Shown here: positions 1 to 3,294 of the stretch, piece after piece
Numbering within the stretch: the first letter of the stretch is position 1
How the letters are laid out: each line of letters begins with the position of its first letter
Source: an uncultured Eubacteriales bacterium
Lineage (GTDB): Bacteria; Bacillota; Clostridia; Oscillospirales; Feifaniaceae
Assembly (NCBI GenBank): GCA_902474785.1
Contig: CABRXB010000075.1
Span: 1 to 6,181, forward strand
Reading direction: 5' to 3'
DNA: 6,181 nt
Notes under the pieces: model-generated
What the model saw: only the letters and a program-made list of their open reading frames with translations
The model's database searches: none
Told to the model about the DNA's origin: nothing
Position numbers and translations under genes: made by a program

Positions 1-120
1 GGGGGGGTTCCCTCCATATTTTGAGCAGAGTTTCCCGCGGCGGTCAAGTTCAAATCTTCCTGAATTTCGCGTTCCTACAACAAATCGTTTTTCACCGCTG
101 TCTATTCATGGAACGTTCAC

Positions 121-149
121 TTGACATCCTCATTGGAGAGTGCTATCCT
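121..149 (+). promoter_or_regulatory. Sigma-A type promoter with extended -10, driving the operon
   Basis: The -35 box is a perfect TTGACA at 121-126. A 17-nt spacer leads to TATCCT at 144-149 (4 of 6 matches to TATAAT), preceded directly by TGC at 141-143, which is an extended -10 (TGn). Transcription should start near 155-157, inside the inverted repeat at 151-166 and about 30 nt before the TTG start of the regulator gene. It is the only good plus-strand promoter I see in the window, so it probably drives all five genes. The start point is inferred from spacing only. Confidence 0.8.
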
Positions 150-150
150 T

Positions 151-166
151 GGAAAGTAAACTTTCC
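151..166. promoter_or_regulatory. Probable operator: perfect 16-bp inverted repeat over the transcription start
   Basis: GGAAAGT-AA-ACTTTCC is a perfect palindrome with 7-bp arms and a 2-bp centre. It begins two bases after the -10 box and covers the expected transcription start, where a bound dimer would block RNA polymerase. The next gene encodes a small XRE helix-turn-helix protein, a family that often represses its own gene through such short palindromes. The repeat itself is seen directly; its role as the regulator's binding site is inferred. Seven-base arms with a 2-bp loop make an RNA hairpin or terminator function unlikely. Confidence 0.7.
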
Positions 167-174
167 ATAAAGAC

Positions 175-185
175 AGGGGGGAGGG
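175..185 (+). promoter_or_regulatory. Ribosome binding site that selects the TTG start at 188
   Basis: The purine run AGGGGGGAGGG ends two bases before TTG at 188-190, and its GGAGG core (180-184) has a usable, somewhat short spacing to that start. It argues for TTG over the in-frame GTG at 140, which lies inside the promoter spacer upstream of the expected transcript start and could not be translated from that mRNA. Confidence 0.7.
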
Positions 186-187
186 CG

Positions 188-388
188 TTGAAAAACAACC
201 TGGAACAACTGCGCAAGCAGCGCGGCATCAAGCAGGAAGAACTGGCGACGGTGTTGCGCGTGTCGCGGCAGACCATCGGATCGCTTGAAAACGGACGATA
301 CAACCCCTCCATCCTGCTGGCCTTCAAGCTGGCCCGCTACTTTGGGCTGACCATCCAAGACATCTTCATCTACGAGGAGGAGTCTTAA
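188..388 (+). CDS. Small XRE-family (Cro/CI-like) transcriptional regulator, 66 aa
   Basis: A DNA-binding protein made of little more than one helix-turn-helix domain, probably the repressor of this operon. With TTG at 188 as start it has 66 residues. Helix 1 is about residues 4-12 (NLEQLRKQR). The helix-turn-helix covers about 16-35, with KQEELATVL as the first helix and SRQTIGSLENG leading into recognition. The following YNPSILLAFKLARYFGLTIQDIF is split here as YNPS (38-41), then the core LAFKLA and the end IQDIF (56-60). This matches the short COG1476-type regulators common in Firmicutes, usually 65-70 residues. A longer in-frame reading from GTG 140 would add 16 unrelated residues (MLSLESKL...) and start within the promoter, so I reject it. 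The gene ends one base before the next start. No ligand or sensor domain is present, so any signal must come from a partner, possibly the membrane protein encoded next. Confidence 0.9.
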   Translation: MKNNLEQLRKQRGIKQEELATVLRVSRQTIGSLENGRYNPSILLAFKLARYFGLTIQDIFIYEEES

Positions 389-389
389 C

Positions 390-836
390 GTGAAAAAATC
401 CGTCTTGTACACGGGCCTTGCCCTGCTCATCTGCGGACTGATCTGCTGTGCCGCGGCCTCCTTTGGCGACTTCGCCTACACCGGCTTTCTGTGGGGGCTG
501 ACCGGCGCAGGGCTGGCCTGCGGCGTCGCCACGCTGTTTACCTACTGGTATTATCAGGATCCCAAACGCTCCGAGCTCTACGAACGACACATCGAGATGA
601 AAAAAATTCTGCTGGAAGACGAGCGGCGTATCATGCTGCGCGACAAGGCGTGTTACTACACCTTTTGCTCGCTGATCCTCTTTGAATGTGTGTGCATCGT
701 CGTCTTCTCGCTGCTGGCCACCTTTGGCATCTGTATGCCCTTTAGCCGCTCCATCGTGGTCATTCTAAGCGCCCTTGTGCTGCTTCACCTGATCTACAAT
801 CTTGTGGTGTTCCACTGGTTGAGCCGCAGATTGTAA
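390..836 (+). CDS. Four-helix, cysteine-rich membrane protein paired with the XRE regulator (DUF2178-like)
   Basis: An integral membrane protein of 148 residues with no recognised catalytic motif. It starts at GTG 390 behind a strong GAGGAGGAG (374-382), one base after the regulator's stop, so the two are probably translationally coupled. Predicted membrane helices lie at about 4-23, 30-54, 88-112 and 120-144. Between helices 2 and 3 is a charged cytoplasmic segment (about 56-87) containing DERRIMLRDKA, which resembles the conserved loop of the DUF2178 family that commonly sits beside small XRE regulators; this assignment is from memory. Nine cysteines (15, 19, 20, 44, 88, 93, 100, 102, 115) are many for its size, most in or near membrane helices. 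Position suggests a sensor or anti-repressor that controls the regulator according to membrane state or pump substrate, but this is inference. It could equally be an accessory protein of the pump. Confidence 0.75.
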   Translation: MKKSVLYTGLALLICGLICCAAASFGDFAYTGFLWGLTGAGLACGVATLFTYWYYQDPKRSELYERHIEMKKILLEDERRIMLRDKACYYTFCSLILFECVCIVVFSLLATFGICMPFSRSIVVILSALVLLHLIYNLVVFHWLSRRL

Positions 837-899
837 CAAAACGTGCAACCGCCTCTTTTTCACCGTCAATCAACGTAAGATACAAAGGAGTTTGGACCC

Positions 900-2153
900 A
901 TGAAAAAAAAGCTGATCTCTCTGCTCTGCGCCCTGTCGCTGGCCGCGCTCACCCCGCTTTGCGCGCTGGCCGACGACGCCTCAGAGCCGGCCCCCCTGTC
1001 TGCCGACCCCGCCGACGCGCCGGGCACGCTGTCGTTTGAACATCTGGAACAGCGCGTGCGCGAGGGCAACCTCACCATGCGCTCTGTGGACGAGAGCATG
1101 GCAAGCCTTGACGCCATGGATCGCAAGCAGGCCTACGACACGCTGCTTGAAGCCCACAATTCCATGACCGACATGCTCTTCAACTATGCCAAGATGGGCA
1201 ACATCTACGCAGGTTCCGGCGAGGCCGGCTCCTTTGGCGCGCTGTATACCCAGATGGACGCCGGCTACAGCGCCGCCTATCTCTCGGCCCAGCAAGAGCA
1301 AATGCGCGCGCAGCTCGACGCCCTCAAGCCCGAGGAATATGAGAAGACCTACAGCGAAGCCGTGTGGCAGATGGAGACCAGCCGCAACCAGATCGTCTAC
1401 GGCGCCCAGACGCTTTACATCACCACGCTCTCGCTCGAGCGCTCCCTGTCCGACGGACAGCGCGGCCTTGCCGCCCTCGACCGCACCGTGGCCGAGATGG
1501 AAAAACGCTTTGAGCTTGGGCAGATCTCTCAGCTCACGCTGCTCGAACTCAAGAAAACCCGCACCGAGACTGCCAGCAGCCTGACCTCTCTCTCGCTTCA
1601 AATCGAGCGGCTCAAATCGCAGCTCTGCGCCCTGGTGGGCGAGAGCCTCACGCAGACCTGCACCCTTCTGCCCCTCCCTGCCGTGACCCAAGAGCAGCTC
1701 GATGCCATGGACATCGAGGCCGACCTCGCGCTGGCCAAGGAAAACAGCCTTGCCCTCTATTTGCGTCAAAAAGAGGTCGACGACGCCAAGGAGAAATGGG
1801 AAGACGCCTCCTCCGGCTATCAGAAGGACATGGCCGAGCACGACTACAACGCCATTGTCTACTCCAAAGACGCCGCCATCCAGAGTTTTGAGCTCTCCTT
1901 TTTGAATCTGTCGCGCACGGTGACCGACAACGCGCAGCTTCTTGAAGCGGCAAAAGAGTCGCTGGCCTTTGAGCAGCAAAACCATGAAGCCGCCCTTTTG
2001 AAGCACGAACGCGGAATGATCTCCGACAACGAGCTGGCCACGGCGGACGAGGCGCTCGAGGCCGCCCGCTCGAAGGTGTCTGCCTGCTCCGACAGTCTGT
2101 TGAGCGCCTACAACAACTATCAGTGGGCCATGCGCGGCATCATCAACGAATAA
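900..2153 (+). CDS. TolC-family (outer membrane efflux protein) duct component, apparently without barrel strands
   Basis: The duct component of a tripartite efflux pump, 417 residues, exported. ATG at 900 follows AAAGGAG (884-890) with good spacing. Residues 1-24 form a Sec signal peptide: KKK, a hydrophobic core, then ALA before Asp25. No lipobox is seen (Cys21 is preceded by TPL). The mature part is almost wholly helical and shows the two-fold repeat of the OEP family. Repeat 1 ends with RFELGQIS (Gly207) and a long helix to ALVG (247); repeat 2 has HERGMISDNEL (Gly372) followed by a helix to the C terminus. These correspond to the VGL...TDV turn and following helix of E. coli TolC, at the periplasmic tip that meets the adaptor. 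Mature length is about 393, against about 471 for E. coli TolC. At the places where TolC has its barrel strands (about 140-180 and 300-340) I see charged, helix-like sequence. The adaptor and permease genes follow directly, supporting the role. Confidence 0.8.
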   Translation: MKKKLISLLCALSLAALTPLCALADDASEPAPLSADPADAPGTLSFEHLEQRVREGNLTMRSVDESMASLDAMDRKQAYDTLLEAHNSMTDMLFNYAKMGNIYAGSGEAGSFGALYTQMDAGYSAAYLSAQQEQMRAQLDALKPEEYEKTYSEAVWQMETSRNQIVYGAQTLYITTLSLERSLSDGQRGLAALDRTVAEMEKRFELGQISQLTLLELKKTRTETASSLTSLSLQIERLKSQLCALVGESLTQTCTLLPLPAVTQEQLDAMDIEADLALAKENSLALYLRQKEVDDAKEKWEDASSGYQKDMAEHDYNAIVYSKDAAIQSFELSFLNLSRTVTDNAQLLEAAKESLAFEQQNHEAALLKHERGMISDNELATADEALEAARSKVSACSDSLLSAYNNYQWAMRGIINE

Positions 2154-2171
2154 GAAAAGAGGAATCCTGAT

Positions 2172-3290
2172 ATGAATCATGCAAAATCATCTTCTGTTGC
2201 GATGAAACTGCTGACGCTTGGCGCCGCGTTGTCCCTGCTGCTCGGCTGCTCCCCCGCCGAGCCGGTTTCTGCTAATCCCTCCGAGCCCGTTGGCACCCCC
2301 GTGCAGGTGTCCACCGTCACCCACGGCGACATGGCGGCGCAGGCGCGTCTGTCCGGCAAGGTGGCCGCGGCGCGCGACGTGCCCATTCTGGCGCCGCTCA
2401 CGGCCAAGGTCACGGCCGTCTATGTGCGCGTGGGCGACCATGTGGAAAACGGCCAGGTGCTCTTCTCACTGGACAAGAGCGACCTTCAGACCTCCTACAA
2501 CTCGCTGTCAAACGACTATGCACGCACCAAGGATTTGCTGACAGCCCAGGTGGAGCAGGCGCAAAACAACTACGACAATACCGCCGCCCTGCTCGAAATT
2601 GGCGCTGCCTCCCAGGTGGAGCTCGACGCCGCGCGTGTGACGCTGCTCTCGGCCCAGACCTCCATGGCTTCGACCTTGCAACAGCTCGAGGACAACCTCA
2701 AAACACTGCGCGACACCCTGGCCGACGCCGATGTCAAATCCACCATTGACGGCACGGTTTCGGCCCTGTCTGTGGTGGCCGGCGCCATGGCCACCCCGAC
2801 CTCTCCCGCTGCCATGGTCAGCGAGGGCGGCTCCCAGGTGACCGTCTCGGTGTCCGAGGCCGTGCAGCCCTATCTCACGGTGGGAGACACCGCGCAGGTT
2901 GTGATCTCCTCTGTCTCCGCCGAGCCCGTTTTGGCCACCATTCGCACCGTCTCCCCCGCCGCCGGCGCCATGACGCAGCTCTTCGACGTGGTGCTCGATT
3001 TGCCGGAGCAGACGGCCGCCACCGCCGGCATGTTTGCCACCGTCACCTTCGAAACCGAGCGCCGCCAGGATGTGGTGCTCATCCCGACCGAGGCCATTTT
3101 GAACGATGGGGTCTCCCAGTCGGTCTTTGTCGTGGAGGAGGGCGCCGCCAGCCAGCGTGTGCTGACCACGGGTCTTGTGGGCGACGGCGTCACCGAGGTT
3201 CTCGAGGGATTGACCGGCGGCGAGCAGCTTGTCGTCGTGGGGCAAAGCTATCTCACCGACGGCGCCGCCGTGCGCATCGTGGAGGGCTGA
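2172..3290 (+). CDS. RND periplasmic adaptor (membrane fusion protein, HlyD/AcrA type), lipoprotein
   Basis: The adaptor linking permease to TolC-like duct, 372 residues. ATG at 2172 lies 18 bp after the previous stop with AAGAGGAA upstream; ATG 2202 (Met11) is a less likely start. The N terminus is a lipoprotein signal with lipobox LLGC, lipidation at Cys26, so the protein is anchored to the outer face of the cytoplasmic membrane. Domains: lipoyl half 1 at about 60-101 (VPILAPLTAKV, VGDHVENGQVLFSLD), alpha-hairpin at about 104-186, lipoyl half 2 at about 187-208 (STIDGTVSAL), beta-barrel about 222-295, and membrane-proximal domain about 300-370 (IPTEAIL near 304-310). At the hairpin tip, NTAALLEIGAAS aligns with the AcrA RLS motif that contacts TolC: Leu140 and Ser147 match, while the Arg is Asn136. 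The downstream permease starts four bases after the stop, so the subunits are co-produced. Confidence 0.93.
   Translation: MNHAKSSSVAMKLLTLGAALSLLLGCSPAEPVSANPSEPVGTPVQVSTVTHGDMAAQARLSGKVAAARDVPILAPLTAKVTAVYVRVGDHVENGQVLFSLDKSDLQTSYNSLSNDYARTKDLLTAQVEQAQNNYDNTAALLEIGAASQVELDAARVTLLSAQTSMASTLQQLEDNLKTLRDTLADADVKSTIDGTVSALSVVAGAMATPTSPAAMVSEGGSQVTVSVSEAVQPYLTVGDTAQVVISSVSAEPVLATIRTVSPAAGAMTQLFDVVLDLPEQTAATAGMFATVTFETERRQDVVLIPTEAILNDGVSQSVFVVEEGAASQRVLTTGLVGDGVTEVLEGLTGGEQLVVVGQSYLTDGAAVRIVEG
3281..3286 (+). promoter_or_regulatory. Ribosome binding site of the permease, inside the adaptor's last codons
   Basis: GGAGGG lies within the last codons of the adaptor gene, 8 nt before GTG 3295. It fixes GTG as the permease start, which gives the short cytoplasmic N terminus (MKIAEF) normal for RND permeases, and points to translational coupling across the 4-nt gap. 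Confidence 0.7.
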
Positions 3291-3294
3291 CACA

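Noticed and set aside
10..47. Possible minus-strand divergent promoter: TTGACC (47-42), 18-nt spacer, CAAAAT (23-18), and GGAGGG at 15-10
   Set aside because: The -10 is weak, and the GGAGGG would overlap the predicted transcript start. No downstream gene can be seen because the window ends.
111..118. GAACGTTC palindrome considered as a LexA-type box
   Set aside because: Gram-positive LexA sites need four bases between GAAC and GTTC. An 8-bp palindrome can occur by chance.
2..124. Frame open from the window start to TGA at 122-124, possible tail of an upstream gene
   Set aside because: The 40 codons read as low-complexity Pro/Ser/Arg-rich sequence with no family resemblance, and the region is less GC-rich than the genes. 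A true gene tail cannot be fully excluded, but nothing supports it.
108..170. 20-codon reading frame from ATG 108
   Set aside because: No ribosome binding site, and it runs through the promoter and the operator palindrome.
853..881. Possible internal promoter before the TolC-like gene, with -10-like TAAGAT at 876-881
   Set aside because: There is no acceptable -35 at 16-18 nt upstream (CTCTTT at the 17-nt position), and no terminator hairpin in 837-899. Read-through from the upstream promoter is simpler.
981..2180. Long minus-strand open frame opposite the TolC-like gene
   Set aside because: It is exactly antisense to a gene with clear family features. Its His/Gly/Arg-rich sequence is typical of antisense frames in GC-rich DNA, and it matches no family I know.
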